A stretch of DNA of 64,000 nucleotides. Origin: Variovorax gracilis. Lineage in GTDB: Bacteria; Pseudomonadota; Gammaproteobacteria; Burkholderiales; Burkholderiaceae_C. The notes beneath the pieces are model-generated. The model was given only the letters and a program-made list of their open reading frames with translations. It made no database searches and was not told where the DNA came from. Of the stretch, positions 27,203 through 36,522 are shown in pieces (positions within the stretch are counted from its first letter, which is position 1; the number at the start of each line of letters is the position of its first letter). The position numbers and the translations under genes were made by a program. The DNA is taken from NCBI RefSeq assembly GCF_030317115.1, contig NZ_JASZYF010000002.1, positions 372,001 to 436,000 on the forward strand, read 5' to 3'.

Positions 27203-28245
27203 GCGGTGATGGTCGAAGGATGAGCAGCGAGCGCGTCGAGCGCGATGGGCGGCATCAGGGCATGCAACTCCGGCGGCAGGTCAGCCTGAAGTGCCACGCG
27301 CTCTGCGCTCGCGGGATGGGTGAACTGCAAGCGCCAGGCATGCAGGAACATGCGTTTGAGGCCGATCTTCTGGAGCGTGCGATTGCGCTCGAAGTCGCCG
27401 TACTTGTCGTCACCGGCGATCGCATGGCCGGCGGACGCGAGGTGCACGCGAATCTGATGGGTGCGGCCGGTCTTGATGGTGACCGCCAGCAACGAGAACG
27501 AAGCGGCGTCCCCGGGCAGCGCGAATCGGGCCAGTACCCGGACCAGCGTCACGGCGCGCATGGCGTCGGGATGGTCCTTGGCGACAACGCGCACCCTCCG
27601 CTCGCCCTCGGCAGCGCCCGCCTGGCTCGGAAGCAGGTATTTGGCAAGCGGCGCATCGAGCACTTTCAGCTTGGCGGGCCAGTTGCCCTCCACCAGCGCG
27701 AGATAGGTCTTGCCCGTCTCCCGCTCGCGGAACTGGTCCTGCAACGCCGTCAGCGCGCTGCGCTTCTTGGCGACCAGGAGGATCCCCGAGGTTTCGCGAT
27801 CCAACCGATGGACCAGTTCCAGGAAGCGGGCCGCTGGCCGTGCCGTGCGCAGTTGCTCGATGACGCCGAAACTCACGCCGCTTCCGCCATGGACCGCCAC
27901 GCCGGCCGGCTTGTTGACGGCGAGCAGCGCGTCGTCCTCATACAACAAGGGAAACTCCCGAGGCGGCGCGGGCGGGGACGCACCCTCTTCCGAGCGGGCC
28001 GACACCCGCACGGGAGGCAGCCGCAGCACATCGCCCGCGGCAAGGCGGGTCTCTGCCTGGACACGTCCCTTATTGATACGCACCTCTCCCGAACGGATGA
28101 TCCGGTAGACGTGGGTCTTGGGGACCCCCTTGAGATGCCGGAACAGGAAATTGTCCAGTCGTTGGCCAGCGGATTCCCCGTCGACCGTCAGAAAGCGAAC
28201 TTCTGCTGCCGCGGAGCTTGGCTTCGCACCTATAATGTTTTTCAC
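27199..28245 (-). CDS. rluC: 23S rRNA pseudouridine synthase RluC
   Basis: Isomerises specific uridines in 23S rRNA (955, 2504 and 2580 in E. coli). It has 348 residues: an S4 RNA-binding domain (about 20-80, AGQRLDNFLFRHLKGVPK, SGEVRINKGR), then the catalytic domain with HRLDRETSG (Asp149 nucleophile) and IKTGRTHQIRVHL. The start is GTG at 28245. It is divergent from rne across a shared region whose TATAAT hexamer lies within the first codons of rluC; rluC-rne divergence is also found in E. coli. Confidence 0.94.
   Translation of the reverse strand: MKNIIGAKPSSAAAEVRFLTVDGESAGQRLDNFLFRHLKGVPKTHVYRIIRSGEVRINKGRVQAETRLAAGDVLRLPPVRVSARSEEGASPPAPPREFPLLYEDDALLAVNKPAGVAVHGGSGVSFGVIEQLRTARPAARFLELVHRLDRETSGILLVAKKRSALTALQDQFRERETGKTYLALVEGNWPAKLKVLDAPLAKYLLPSQAGAAEGERRVRVVAKDHPDAMRAVTLVRVLARFALPGDAASFSLLAVTIKTGRTHQIRVHLASAGHAIAGDDKYGDFERNRTLQKIGLKRMFLHAWRLQFTHPASAERVALQADLPPELHALMPPIALDALAAHPSTITA
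28231..28236 (+). promoter_or_regulatory. Candidate rne promoter -10
   Basis: A perfect TATAAT on the + strand, overlapping codons 4-5 of the divergent rluC, about 550 bases upstream of rne. No good -35 lies 16-18 bases upstream (GCCGCG region), so an activator or another promoter may be used. If active, it would give a leader of about 540 bases. Confidence 0.4.
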
Positions 28246-28783
28246 CAGCGCGGTCTTGTAAGTGCTTGATTAATCAGAAGTTTAGAGCACCACTGGGAGC
28301 GCTGTGAGGTCGATGCCGCTTTGATGCCGAACTCGCAAGCCACGCGCAAGAGCGCAAGGCGGCGGGCACTGCATCCAAGTCAAGCCGACGCCCACGAAAC
28401 ACCGATACGGAATACCCCAGCCGGCAGGTAAAAAGCTGCCGGCGGATCGAAGCGAGTACCTTGTGCTGATGCTACTGATTCAACTGCTCCTGCGCTGGCT
28501 GCCGCCAGCGAGAACAGGCATTGAACCGCCCGTAGCGCGCGCCGTGACGGCGCCAATGGCTATAGAAAATATAGCAAGTCAGCACCACATCGGGCTCGCG
28601 CCCATCCTCGCGCCCCCACCCCGACTGCCATCGACTTGATAGTCGATAGGGTCGACCGCGTTCGCGCGGCGACCACTGCAGCCAGGGCACAGCGGCAATT
28701 CCTTCGTTTCGCGCGACGTCGTCCGTGCATCGTTAGGTCCGTCATGGACCGGTAGAACGATAGAAATTGAAGGACAACGCATC
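28246..28783 (+). promoter_or_regulatory. Structured leader region of rne
   Basis: 538 bases without a gene. I find five perfect inverted repeats. A TGATTAATCA palindrome is at 28267-28276. GCCGGCAG/CTGCCGGC is at 28420-28443 with an A-rich loop. CGCTGGC/GCCAGCG is at 28493-28510 with loop TGCC. GCTATA/TATAGC is at 28559-28575 with loop GAAAA. ATCGACT/AGTCGAT is at 28630-28647 with loop TGAT. E. coli RNase E shortens its own message by recognising hairpins in a long 5' UTR; this region is positioned and structured for the same feedback, though the sequence is unrelated as far as I can tell. Confidence 0.6.
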
Positions 28784-31700
28784 ATGAAGCGGATGCTGAT
28801 CAACGCCACGCAGGCTGAAGAACGCCGCCTGGCCATCGTCGACGGGCAAAAGCTCCTCGACTACGAAATCGAGATCGAAGGGCGCGAACAGCGCAAGGGC
28901 AATATCTACAAGGCCGTCGTGACGCGCGTCGAGCCGTCGCTCGAAGCCTGCTTCGTCGACTATGGCGAAGACCGCCACGGTTTCCTGCCGTTCAAGGAAA
29001 TCTCCAAGCAGTACTTCGCGGAAGGCGTCTCGGCCAGCCAAGCCCGGATCCAGGACGCGATCAGGGAAGGCCAGGAACTGGTCGTCCAGGTCGAGAAGGA
29101 AGAGCGAGGAAACAAGGGCGCGGCCCTCACCACCTTCATCTCGCTGGCCGGCCGCTATGTCGTGCTGATGCCGAACAACCCGCGCGGCGGCGGCGTCAGC
29201 CGGCGCATCGAGGGCGACGACCGCGCCGAACTCAAGGAGGCGATGGACCAGCTCGAGTACCCCAAGGGGATGAGCATCATCGCCCGCACCGCAGGCATCG
29301 GCCGCTCCGCGCCAGAACTGCAATGGGACCTGAACTATCTGCTCAAGCTCTGGACCGCCATCGACGGCGCGGCCAAGGGCGGCAAGGGCGCCTTCCTGAT
29401 CTACCAGGAATCCTCCCTCGTGATCCGCGCCATCCGTGACTATTTCAATCACGACATCGGCGACATCCTGATCGACACCGACGACATCTACGACCAGGCG
29501 CAGCAGTTCATGGCGCACGTGATGCCGGAACACGCCGCCCGCGTGAAGCGCTACCGGGACGATGCGGCCCTCTTCAGCCGCTTCCAGATCGAGCACCAGA
29601 TCGAATCGGCCTACGCCCGCACGGTGCAACTCCCCAGCGGCGGCGCCATCGTGATCGACCACACCGAAGCGCTGGTCTCCGTCGACGTGAACTCCGCGCG
29701 CGCCATCAAGGGCGGCGACATCGAAGAAACCGCGACTCGCACCAACCTCGAAGCCGCTGACGAAGTCGCGCGCCAGATGCGCCTGCGCGACTTGGGCGGC
29801 CTGATCGTCATCGACTTCATCGACATGGACGAGTCGAAGAACCGCCGGGAAGTCGAAAGCCGCCTGCGCGACGCGCTGCGCCAGGACCGCGCCCGCGTCC
29901 AGTTCGGCTCGATCAGCAAGTTCGGCCTCATGGAAATGAGCCGCCAGCGTCTGAAGCCCGCCCTGAGCGAGGGTTCATCGATCCCCTGCCCCCGTTGCGG
30001 CGGCTCCGGCCACATCCGCGACACCGAATCGAGCGCACTGCAGATCCTGCGCATCATTCAGGAAGAGTCGATGAAGGACAACACGGCAGCCGTGCACGTC
30101 CAGGTGCCGGTCGAAGTGGCCTCCTTCCTCCTGAACGAGAAGCGCCCCGAGATCGCCAAGATCGAACTCAAGCAGCGCGTGACCGTGCTGATGGTGCCCA
30201 ACAAGACGCTGGAAACCCCCAACTACAAGTTGGAACGCCTCAAGCACGACGATCCGCGACTCGACCACATCGAGGCCAGCTACAAGATGGCCGACGAGAT
30301 CGAGGACCCGACCTCCGTCACTCGCCGCTCGCAGGAACCGACCAACAAGCAGACGCCGGTGATCAAGGGCGTGCTGCCCGACGCGCCCGCACCGATTGCC
30401 GTGCCGAAGCCTGAAGCGGTGCGCGCGCCTGCGGTAGCGCCGGCTGCATCGAACGTTCCTGCGGCCGCGCCTGTGGTGGCCAAGTCCGCTGAAACCGGCT
30501 TCTTCGGCTGGATCAAGCGCCTGTTCGGCGCAGAGCCGGCGCCCGCGCCAGCCCCCGTCGCCATTCCCGTCGAAGCGCCGAAGCCGCGCCGCGAAGGCCG
30601 TGGCGGCCGCGACGGCGAAGCCCCGCGCACTGCACGCGAAGGCGAACAGCGCCGCGGCGGACGCGGAGAAGGACGCGGCGGCCGTGACGGCGATCGTCGA
30701 GGCGGTCGCTCGGGCGAACGCCGCGAGGGCGAGCGCCGCGAAGGACGCGAAGCTCGCAGCGAAGCACGCAACGACAGCCAGGTGCGGGAGCCGCGCGAGC
30801 CCCGCGAACCGCGTGAGGCCCGCCCGCCTCGCGACGGAGAACGCCGCGGACGCGGCGAACGCCGTGACGGCGACACCCGCCAATTGCCGGCAGAAGCGAC
30901 GACCGACATTCAATTGGACGCACAGGCGATCGCCCCGAACGCCGGCGACGAAGCGGCCACGCCTTCGGAACGCGCGCCGCGCGGACGCGGCGACCGACGC
31001 GAACGTGGTGAACGTGGCGAACGTGGCGAACGCGGCGAACGCAACGCCGACGTCCAGCGGGAACGCAATGGCGATGCGGCCCGCGAGACGAACGTCGAGG
31101 CTTCGCAAGGCGAGGCTCCGGCCGAGCGCGGGCAGCGCAACGGTCGCGACAGCGGTCGCGAAGAACGCGCCCCCCGTGGCGAACGCAACGAAGGCCGCCG
31201 CGAGCGTCGCAATGAAGGCGCCCCCCGGTCCGGCGAGGCACCCATGGAGGCGCAGACCGTCGATGCCGGCGCATCCGTCGACGCGGGCACGACCGCAGTC
31301 GAAGGCCAAGGCCCCGATGTCGCACCGCGCCGCGAAGGCGAAGAGCGCCGCGGTCGTTCGCGCGATCGCTACGGCCGTGACCGCCGTGAGCGCAGCCCGC
31401 GCGAAGACGCCGATGTGAGCCAACCCGCTCTGGCGGAACCCGTGACCGGGGCGGCGGACGATGCAGCTCAGGTCGAGGCGATGCCGGTCATGGCGCGCCC
31501 CGAACCAGCCGCGGCCCCCGTGGCGGCACCCATCGTCGTGCAGGCGAAAGCCGTCCCTTCATCGCGCGCACTCCCGAAGGTTCAACCCTTCGTGCTGCCG
31601 CTGGACGAACTCGCCCAGGTGGCGGAGGGCTCGGGCCTGCATTGGGTCAATTCGGACGCCGAGCGCGTGGCCCAGGTTCGCGCTGCGATTGCAGCCGAAC

Positions 31701-31849
31701 CGAAGCCGCTGCATGTGCCCCGCCAGCGCCCGCCCGCGATCGTGATCGACGAGGGTCCGCTGGTCCTTGTCGAGACCCGTCGCGACCTCGGCTCGATGGT
31801 CCTGCCGTTCGAGCAGCAGGCCGGGCAGGACGCAAGCGCCCGCCACTGA
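28784..31849 (+). CDS. rne: Ribonuclease E
   Basis: Main mRNA-decay and rRNA/tRNA-processing endonuclease and core of the degradosome. It has 1021 residues. The S1 domain is at about 38-120. The catalytic metal ligands are Asp301 (SVDVNSAR) and Asp344 (IVIDFIDMD), and the zinc-link CPRC is at 402-405. The C-terminal half is disordered: a GWIKRLFG segment (about 573-580) that could be a membrane-binding amphipathic helix, then Arg/Gly/Glu-rich RNA-binding tracts including [13 protein letters not shown], and a conserved C-terminal block ([19 protein letters not shown]). The start is preceded by AAGGACAACGC, a moderate ribosome-binding site. Confidence 0.97.
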   Translation: MKRMLINATQAEERRLAIVDGQKLLDYEIEIEGREQRKGNIYKAVVTRVEPSLEACFVDYGEDRHGFLPFKEISKQYFAEGVSASQARIQDAIREGQELVVQVEKEERGNKGAALTTFISLAGRYVVLMPNNPRGGGVSRRIEGDDRAELKEAMDQLEYPKGMSIIARTAGIGRSAPELQWDLNYLLKLWTAIDGAAKGGKGAFLIYQESSLVIRAIRDYFNHDIGDILIDTDDIYDQAQQFMAHVMPEHAARVKRYRDDAALFSRFQIEHQIESAYARTVQLPSGGAIVIDHTEALVSVDVNSARAIKGGDIEETATRTNLEAADEVARQMRLRDLGGLIVIDFIDMDESKNRREVESRLRDALRQDRARVQFGSISKFGLMEMSRQRLKPALSEGSSIPCPRCGGSGHIRDTESSALQILRIIQEESMKDNTAAVHVQVPVEVASFLLNEKRPEIAKIELKQRVTVLMVPNKTLETPNYKLERLKHDDPRLDHIEASYKMADEIEDPTSVTRRSQEPTNKQTPVIKGVLPDAPAPIAVPKPEAVRAPAVAPAASNVPAAAPVVAKSAETGFFGWIKRLFGAEPAPAPAPVAIPVEAPKPRREGRGGRDGEAPRTAREGEQRRGGRGEGRGGRDGDRRGGRSGERREGERREGREARSEARNDSQVREPREPREPREARPPRDGERRGRGERRDGDTRQLPAEATTDIQLDAQAIAPNAGDEAATPSERAPRGRGDRRERGERGERGERGERNADVQRERNGDAARETNVEASQGEAPAERGQRNGRDSGREERAPRGERNEGRRERRNEGAPRSGEAPMEAQTVDAGASVDAGTTAVEGQGPDVAPRREGEERRGRSRDRYGRDRRERSPREDADVSQPALAEPVTGAADDAAQVEAMPVMARPEPAAAPVAAPIVVQAKAVPSSRALPKVQPFVLPLDELAQVAEGSGLHWVNSDAERVAQVRAAIAAEPKPLHVPRQRPPAIVIDEGPLVLVETRRDLGSMVLPFEQQAGQDASARH
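31001..31036 (+). repeat. Tandem 9-base repeat in the RNase E tail
   Basis: Four units of GAACGTGGT/GAACGTGGC/GAACGCGGC encode Glu-Arg-Gly repeats in the arginine-rich disordered region. Such a run can change copy number by slippage without shifting the frame. Confidence 0.8.
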
Positions 31850-31855
31850 GGCCGC

Positions 31856-31876
31856 GGGGAGGCCTCGCGCCTCCCC
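31856..31876 (+). terminator. Hairpin after rne
   Basis: A perfect 8-bp stem, GGGGAGGC (31856-31863) with GCCTCCCC (31869-31876) and loop CTCGC, lies seven bases past the rne stop. No T-run follows, so it may stabilise the 3' end or act with Rho rather than being a strong intrinsic terminator. An imperfect GC-rich hairpin follows at about 31898-31921. Confidence 0.45.
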
Positions 31877-32075
31877 CACCTCGATCGTCTGAAAATCGGA
31901 CCCGCGCGAACGCGCGAGTCCTACGTGGCGCCCGACTCGCCACCGTCATCCTTGAAGGTCGCCGCCAGCGCAAGCGGGCCCTTCCATTTCATTTCCCGCA
32001 TTACGGCTTGCTTCCCCTGCCCCAGGGGCGGGGTCTATTGCTGCGTCGTGCGAAACCGTCCGTTTTTGTGACAAA

Positions 32076-32087
32076 TCGCCAAACGGC
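32076..32087 (+). promoter_or_regulatory. Putative operator half-site A
   Basis: TCGCCAAACGGC; its exact reverse complement recurs at 32218-32229. Twelve-base identity at two sites in the same promoter region is unlikely to be chance. The binding protein is unknown. Confidence 0.5.
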
Positions 32088-32217
32088 GTATGCAAACAAC
32101 ACCCCCCCGCCGTTTAACGTTAACATGTTGTCATACAAAAGGACTACAGTTCGGTTGAATATGTTGCGACGCACCAATGACGGCAGCGGCGCTTCCTTAC
32201 AGAGGGGAAAGACGTAG

Positions 32218-32229
32218 GCCGTTTGGCGA
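32218..32229 (-). promoter_or_regulatory. Putative operator half-site B
   Basis: GCCGTTTGGCGA, the exact reverse complement of the word at 32076-32087, ending 17 bases upstream of the -35 hexamer at 32247. It is well placed for an activator of the exopolysaccharide promoter. Confidence 0.5.
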
Positions 32230-32246
32230 AAGATGTACGGCTTTTG

Positions 32247-32275
32247 TTGACATCACAGCCGCCGCAGCATATGTT
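32247..32275 (+). promoter_or_regulatory. Sigma-70 promoter of the exopolysaccharide operon
   Basis: -35 TTGACA (32247-32252, perfect), a 17-base spacer, then -10 TATGTT (32270-32275, four of six). Transcription would start near 32282, about 75 bases before the first gene. A weaker alternative, TTGCTA with a 15-base spacer and TACACT, lies just downstream. Confidence 0.6.
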
Positions 32276-32355
32276 CAAATTCTTGCTAATAGTAGTAAAG
32301 CGTTACACTGCCGCGCTCCTTGGTTGAGGCAGCACCCGTTACGGGGGATTTTCAA

Positions 32356-33078
32356 ATGTTTCGTTCAGATTCGACCGCACAGGGCAACGTGGTCAGACGC
32401 TATTCCCCGGACGGTGGTGGCCCTTCCTCGCCCCCCGTTTACGCGCAACCGCGCAAACTCAACCTCTTCGAACGCGTCGCCAAACGGAGCTTTGACATCG
32501 TGGGCGCGCTGGTCTTCTTCGCCGTCTTCGGCCCCCTCTATTTGCTCGTCGCGCTGGGGGTTGCGGTCAGCATGGGTCGCCCGGTCCACTTCTGGCAAAA
32601 CCGCCTCGGAGAGCGCGGACAACGGTTCCGCTTTTACAAGTTTCGGTCGATGGTTCGCAATTCCGAGGACGTGCTGGACGAGTTCCTCAGCCGCAACGAC
32701 ATGGCGCGCACCGAATGGGATACCTTTCAGAAGCTGGAAAAGGACCCGCGGATTACACCGATTGGCCAGTTCATCCGCAAGCTGAGCCTCGACGAACTCC
32801 CCCAGTTCTGGAATGTGCTCAAGGGCGACATGAGCATCGTGGGGCCCCGCCCCTGCATGGAGCGCCAGCGCAGCCTCTACGGCAAGGGCTGGGAGCACTA
32901 CTGCGCCATGCGCCCCGGCATCACGGGACTTTGGCAGGTCAGCGGACGCAATCGCTTGTCCTACGCACGCCGGGTCGAGCTTGATGTTGAATACGTCAGC
33001 AACTGGTCCCTATGGCTCGACATCAAGATTCTGGTGAGAACGGTTCGCGCCGTCACCACGGGAGAAGGTTCGCGATGA
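32356..33078 (+). CDS. Undecaprenyl-phosphate sugar phosphotransferase (ExoY-like)
   Basis: Initiates repeat-unit assembly by transferring a sugar-1-phosphate to undecaprenyl phosphate at the inner membrane. It has 240 residues from the ATG at 32356, which has a GGGGG purine run about nine bases upstream. One membrane segment (about 47-72) precedes the bacterial sugar transferase domain with FYKFRSM (93-99), [15 protein letters not shown] and the C-terminal [12 protein letters not shown]. The short one-segment form is like ExoY rather than full-length WcaJ. The stop overlaps manC (ATGA). Which sugar is transferred cannot be told. Confidence 0.92.
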   Translation: MFRSDSTAQGNVVRRYSPDGGGPSSPPVYAQPRKLNLFERVAKRSFDIVGALVFFAVFGPLYLLVALGVAVSMGRPVHFWQNRLGERGQRFRFYKFRSMVRNSEDVLDEFLSRNDMARTEWDTFQKLEKDPRITPIGQFIRKLSLDELPQFWNVLKGDMSIVGPRPCMERQRSLYGKGWEHYCAMRPGITGLWQVSGRNRLSYARRVELDVEYVSNWSLWLDIKILVRTVRAVTTGEGSR

Positions 33079-34502
33079 CACAGATCCAGCCGGTCGTCCT
33101 TTGCGGAGGCAGCGGTACGCGACTGTGGCCGCTATCGCGCAAGACGCTACCCAAGCAATTCGTTCCGCTCGTCGGCAACAAGAGCCTGCTGCTGCTCACG
33201 CTGGAGCGACTGCGGCGGCTCAGCAAGGACGTGATGTGCGTTGCGTCTGAAGAGCACCGCTTTCTCGTTCAGGAAGGCATCGACGCGGCCCAGGTGAGCG
33301 GCAAGCAGCTTCTCGAGCCTGTGGCTCGCAATACGGCCGCCGCCATGGCCGCGACCGCGCTGCTGACCGACCCCGAACGCCTGCTCCTCTTCGCGCCCGC
33401 CGACCACCACATTCCGGATGCAGATCGCTTCGTCGCCACCATCCTCAAGGGCGTCCCGGCTGCACTTGCGGGCCACCTCGTGACTTTCGGCATCGAGCCC
33501 ACCTTTCCGAGCACGGCCTACGGCTACATCCGCCAGGGCGACAAGCTGGACGCCACCCTGGGCGACGACGCGGGCCACGCGGTTGCAGCCTTCATCGAGA
33601 AGCCGGTGGCTGCCCGGGCCGAACAACTGCTGCTGGAAGGCGGACACCTCTGGAATGCAGGGATTCTTCTGGTACAGGCCAAGGTCCTGATCGCGGCGCT
33701 CCAGGAGCACGCAAGCGACATCCTCGACGCCTGCAAGCTAGCGACGGCGTCGGTCGACGTCGACGGCGATTTCCTGCGCATGGACAGCGCTGCCTTCGGA
33801 CGCTGCCGCAGCCAGAGCATCGACTACGCGGTGCTCGAAAAATGCGCGCGCGTCGCGGTCATTCCCTTCGACGGCCGGTGGAGCGACGTGGGCAGCTGGA
33901 ATGCCGTCGCCGACCTGCATGAGACGGACGCCAACGGCAACCGCATCAGCGGCCACGGTTTCGCGATGAACGCCACCAACACCTTCATCCATGCGCCCGG
34001 CCGCCCGGTCGTGGCCTTGGGCACCAAGGACCTGCTGGTGGTCGACACGCCCGACGCGCTGCTCGTCGTGCACAGCGATTGCGCCGAACAGGTCAAGGAC
34101 GTGGTCGCCCTCCTGAGCACGCACGGCCACAGCCAGGCGACGCGTCATCGGCGCATTCCGAGGCCATGGGGCGCCTACGACAGCATCGACGACGGCGAGC
34201 GTTTCGCCGTCAAGCGCCTGACGGTCAAGCCCGGCGCGCGGCTGGCGCTGCGCATGCACCACCATCGCGCCGAACACTGGGTCGTGGTCAAGGGTGCGGC
34301 CAGGGTGATCTGCGACGAGAAGGCTCAACTCGTCAAGGAAAACGAATCGATCTATATCCCCGTCGGCGCGGTCTATCGGCTGGAAAATGCCGGCAAGACC
34401 ACCCTGGAAGTGATCGAGGTCCAGACTGGGGGCTACCTCGGCGATGACGACATCGTGCGTCTCGACGATCTGGCGTCCGCAGGCGAGAAGAGGTTCGCCT
34501 GA
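33075..34502 (+). CDS. manC: Mannose-1-phosphate guanylyltransferase / mannose-6-phosphate isomerase
   Basis: Bifunctional type II enzyme supplying GDP-mannose, the precursor of GDP-fucose. It has 475 residues: the nucleotidyltransferase signature GGSGTRLWPLSRK at 11-23, then QLLEPVARNTAAA and FIEKP. The C-terminal cupin isomerase domain has RPWGAYDSI and the metal-site region ALRMHHHRAEHWVVV. It starts at 33075 in an ATGA overlap with the initiating transferase. GDP-mannose made here would feed fcl only after a 4,6-dehydratase (Gmd), which is not in the window. Confidence 0.95.
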   Translation: MTQIQPVVLCGGSGTRLWPLSRKTLPKQFVPLVGNKSLLLLTLERLRRLSKDVMCVASEEHRFLVQEGIDAAQVSGKQLLEPVARNTAAAMAATALLTDPERLLLFAPADHHIPDADRFVATILKGVPAALAGHLVTFGIEPTFPSTAYGYIRQGDKLDATLGDDAGHAVAAFIEKPVAARAEQLLLEGGHLWNAGILLVQAKVLIAALQEHASDILDACKLATASVDVDGDFLRMDSAAFGRCRSQSIDYAVLEKCARVAVIPFDGRWSDVGSWNAVADLHETDANGNRISGHGFAMNATNTFIHAPGRPVVALGTKDLLVVDTPDALLVVHSDCAEQVKDVVALLSTHGHSQATRHRRIPRPWGAYDSIDDGERFAVKRLTVKPGARLALRMHHHRAEHWVVVKGAARVICDEKAQLVKENESIYIPVGAVYRLENAGKTTLEVIEVQTGGYLGDDDIVRLDDLASAGEKRFA

Positions 34503-34547
34503 ACCTCTCCGCCTCGCCCATCAACCTCACGCCAAGACGGTAATTCA

Positions 34548-35513
34548 ATGAACGAGTTCCAGAAGCGAATCTTCGTGGCAGGGCACCGCGGCATGGTGGG
34601 GAGCGCGATCGTGCGGTGCCTGTCCGAGAAGGGCTACACCCATATCCTGACCAGGAGCCGTTCGGAGCTCGACCTGACCGACCAGGCCAAGGTGCGCGCC
34701 TTCTTTGCCGAGGAGCGGCCGCAAGAGGTCTATGTGGCTGCCGCGAAGGTCGGCGGCATTCACGCCAACAACAGCTATCCGGCCGAGTTCATCTACTCGA
34801 ACCTGATGGTCGAGGCGAACCTGATCCACGAATCCTGGCGCACGGGCGTGAACAAGCTGCTCTTCCTGGGTTCGAGCTGCATCTATCCGCGACTCGCCGC
34901 GCAGCCGATGACCGAGGATGCGCTGCTGACCGGCAAGCTCGAGCCCACCAACGAGCCCTATGCCGTCGCGAAAATCGCCGGCATCAAGCTCTGCGAGAGC
35001 TACAACCGGCAGTACGGCTGCGACTTCCGCAGCGTGATGCCGACCAACCTGTACGGCCCAGGCGACAACTACCACCCCGAGAACAGCCACGTGCTGCCGG
35101 CGATGATCCGTCGCTTCCATGAGGCGAAGTCCAACGACGCGCCTTCCGTCCTCATCTGGGGCACGGGGTCGCCGAAGCGGGAGTTCCTCTACGTGGACGA
35201 CATGGCCAGCGCCTGTGTGCACGTCATGGATCTTCCGAGGGAAACCTACGCGGCCCATACCGACGTCATGGCCAGCCACATCAACGTCGGCAGCGGCGAA
35301 GACCTGTCGATTGCCGAACTCGCCCGCATGGTGAGCGACGTGGTGGGCTACCGCGGCGCGATCCATTTCGATACCAGCAAGCCGGATGGCGCGCCTCGCA
35401 AGCTGCTCGACATCTCCCGTATCCGCGAGCTCGGCTGGAAGCCGGGGGTTTCCCTGCGCGCGGGCATTGCGCTCGCCTACGCGGATTTCTGCAGCGAAGA
35501 ACTTGTCGCTTGA
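34548..35513 (+). CDS. fcl: GDP-L-fucose synthase
   Basis: NADPH-dependent epimerase/reductase that converts GDP-4-keto-6-deoxymannose to GDP-L-fucose. It has 321 residues: the Rossmann motif [10 protein letters not shown] at 11-20, KVGGIHANN, the Ser in SSCIYP (109-110), and the catalytic Tyr138-x3-Lys142 ([10 protein letters not shown]), followed by [19 protein letters not shown]. The presence of fcl implies that the polymer contains L-fucose or a derivative, provided a gmd gene exists elsewhere. Confidence 0.96.
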   Translation: MNEFQKRIFVAGHRGMVGSAIVRCLSEKGYTHILTRSRSELDLTDQAKVRAFFAEERPQEVYVAAAKVGGIHANNSYPAEFIYSNLMVEANLIHESWRTGVNKLLFLGSSCIYPRLAAQPMTEDALLTGKLEPTNEPYAVAKIAGIKLCESYNRQYGCDFRSVMPTNLYGPGDNYHPENSHVLPAMIRRFHEAKSNDAPSVLIWGTGSPKREFLYVDDMASACVHVMDLPRETYAAHTDVMASHINVGSGEDLSIAELARMVSDVVGYRGAIHFDTSKPDGAPRKLLDISRIRELGWKPGVSLRAGIALAYADFCSEELVA

Positions 35514-35535
35514 GGGCCGCCCCCCTCCCGTGGTG

Positions 35536-36522
35536 ATGTCCAGCATGCACGCAGCTTCCATTTCCCTCATTCCGCCGGGCACCGGCGGCGTGCGGGACTA
35601 CGCGAGCACCGTCGGGGGGCGCTTGCAGACGCCGTTGGTGGAGCTGACGCCCACGACGGACATCTCGAAGCTGTCCGGCGATTTCCTGCTGCTGCATTTC
35701 AGCGGGTACGGATTCGAGAAGCGCGGCGTGCCGGTGTGGCTGGTCGGAAAGGTTCGTGACCTGCGCACGCAGTTCAAGGCGTTCGGCATCGTGTTCCACG
35801 AGCTTTTTGCACCCGCGGGCTCTCCGCTCGGTTCTGCGTTCTGGCTCAACGGCTATCAGAAGCGGATCGCCAGGCAACTGCTCATGCTCTCCGATTTCTG
35901 GCTCACCAACCGGGAAGAGTCCGGCCGCTGGCTGCTGGACCATTCCCAGGCTGCGCCGCACCGCGTGCTTCCGGTGTTTTCCAACGTCGGCGAGCCGCCC
36001 TTGGTCGATACCGCCAGGGAGCCTCGCCTGGTCGTCTTCGGCAGCTTCGGCGTTCGGGCCAACGTGTATCAATGGGCAGACGGGGAAATCTTCCGCTGCG
36101 CCAAGCGAAAGGGCCTGGAGATCCACGACATCGGCCCCGCCATGCCGGACGGCGAACTGGCCCAGCGCCTCGTGCAGGAAGGCGTCGTCACGCACGGAAA
36201 GCTGTCGGCGGAGGATGTCAGCCACGCCCTGTCCAGCGCGGCCTATGGCGCCCTGTCGTACCCGACGGACTACGTCTCCAAGAGCGGCGTCTTCGCCGCG
36301 TACAGCGCCCACGGCATCTGCCCCATCCTGCTCTGGCAGGACTACGGAACGCACGACGGCCTGACGGCCAATGTGCACTACGCGGCCGGCTTCGATGCGC
36401 TGGAAGCGTCAGCCATCGACCCGCGCTCAGTCGGGCTCGCCGCGCGCCAATGGTACGAGCCTCATTGCGTGAATGCCCATGTCAACGCCCTGCGCACGCT
36501 GATCACCGAGGCAAGAAAGTGA
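35536..36522 (+). CDS. Unrecognised exopolysaccharide protein, possibly GT-B glycosyltransferase
   Basis: A 328-residue soluble protein that I do not recognise. The N-terminal half carries ISLIPPGTGGVRDYAS and LLLHFSGYGFEKRG, then FHELFAPAG and a helix with FWLTNREESGRWL. The second half resembles a nucleotide-binding GT-B lobe: RLVVFGSFGVRANVYQW, a turn of the form THGKLSAEDVSHAL, then YVSKSGVFAAYSAHG where a donor-site loop would lie. It sits between fcl and the acetyltransferase, coupled by GTGA to the latter, so a sugar-transfer role is plausible. The start is ATG at 35536; ATG 35545 and two GTG codons are alternatives. Confidence 0.65.
   Translation: MSSMHAASISLIPPGTGGVRDYASTVGGRLQTPLVELTPTTDISKLSGDFLLLHFSGYGFEKRGVPVWLVGKVRDLRTQFKAFGIVFHELFAPAGSPLGSAFWLNGYQKRIARQLLMLSDFWLTNREESGRWLLDHSQAAPHRVLPVFSNVGEPPLVDTAREPRLVVFGSFGVRANVYQWADGEIFRCAKRKGLEIHDIGPAMPDGELAQRLVQEGVVTHGKLSAEDVSHALSSAAYGALSYPTDYVSKSGVFAAYSAHGICPILLWQDYGTHDGLTANVHYAAGFDALEASAIDPRSVGLAARQWYEPHCVNAHVNALRTLITEARK

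Larger units (their letters stand above)
31877..32355 (+). promoter_or_regulatory. Regulatory region upstream of the exopolysaccharide operon
   Basis: 479 bases without a supported gene, distinctly more AT-rich from about 32040 onward than the coding DNA around it. It contains two inverted copies of a 12-base word (32076-32087 and 32218-32229), a third half-copy GCCGTTT at 32109-32115, a TTAACGTTAA palindrome near 32114-32123, and a sigma-70 promoter at 32247-32275. This looks like a regulated promoter with operator sites for an unidentified protein. Confidence 0.6.

Noticed and set aside
32177..32785. A 202-codon + strand frame starting before the exopolysaccharide operon
   Set aside because: It runs into the initiating transferase in another frame and lacks any motif. 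The promoter elements lie inside it.
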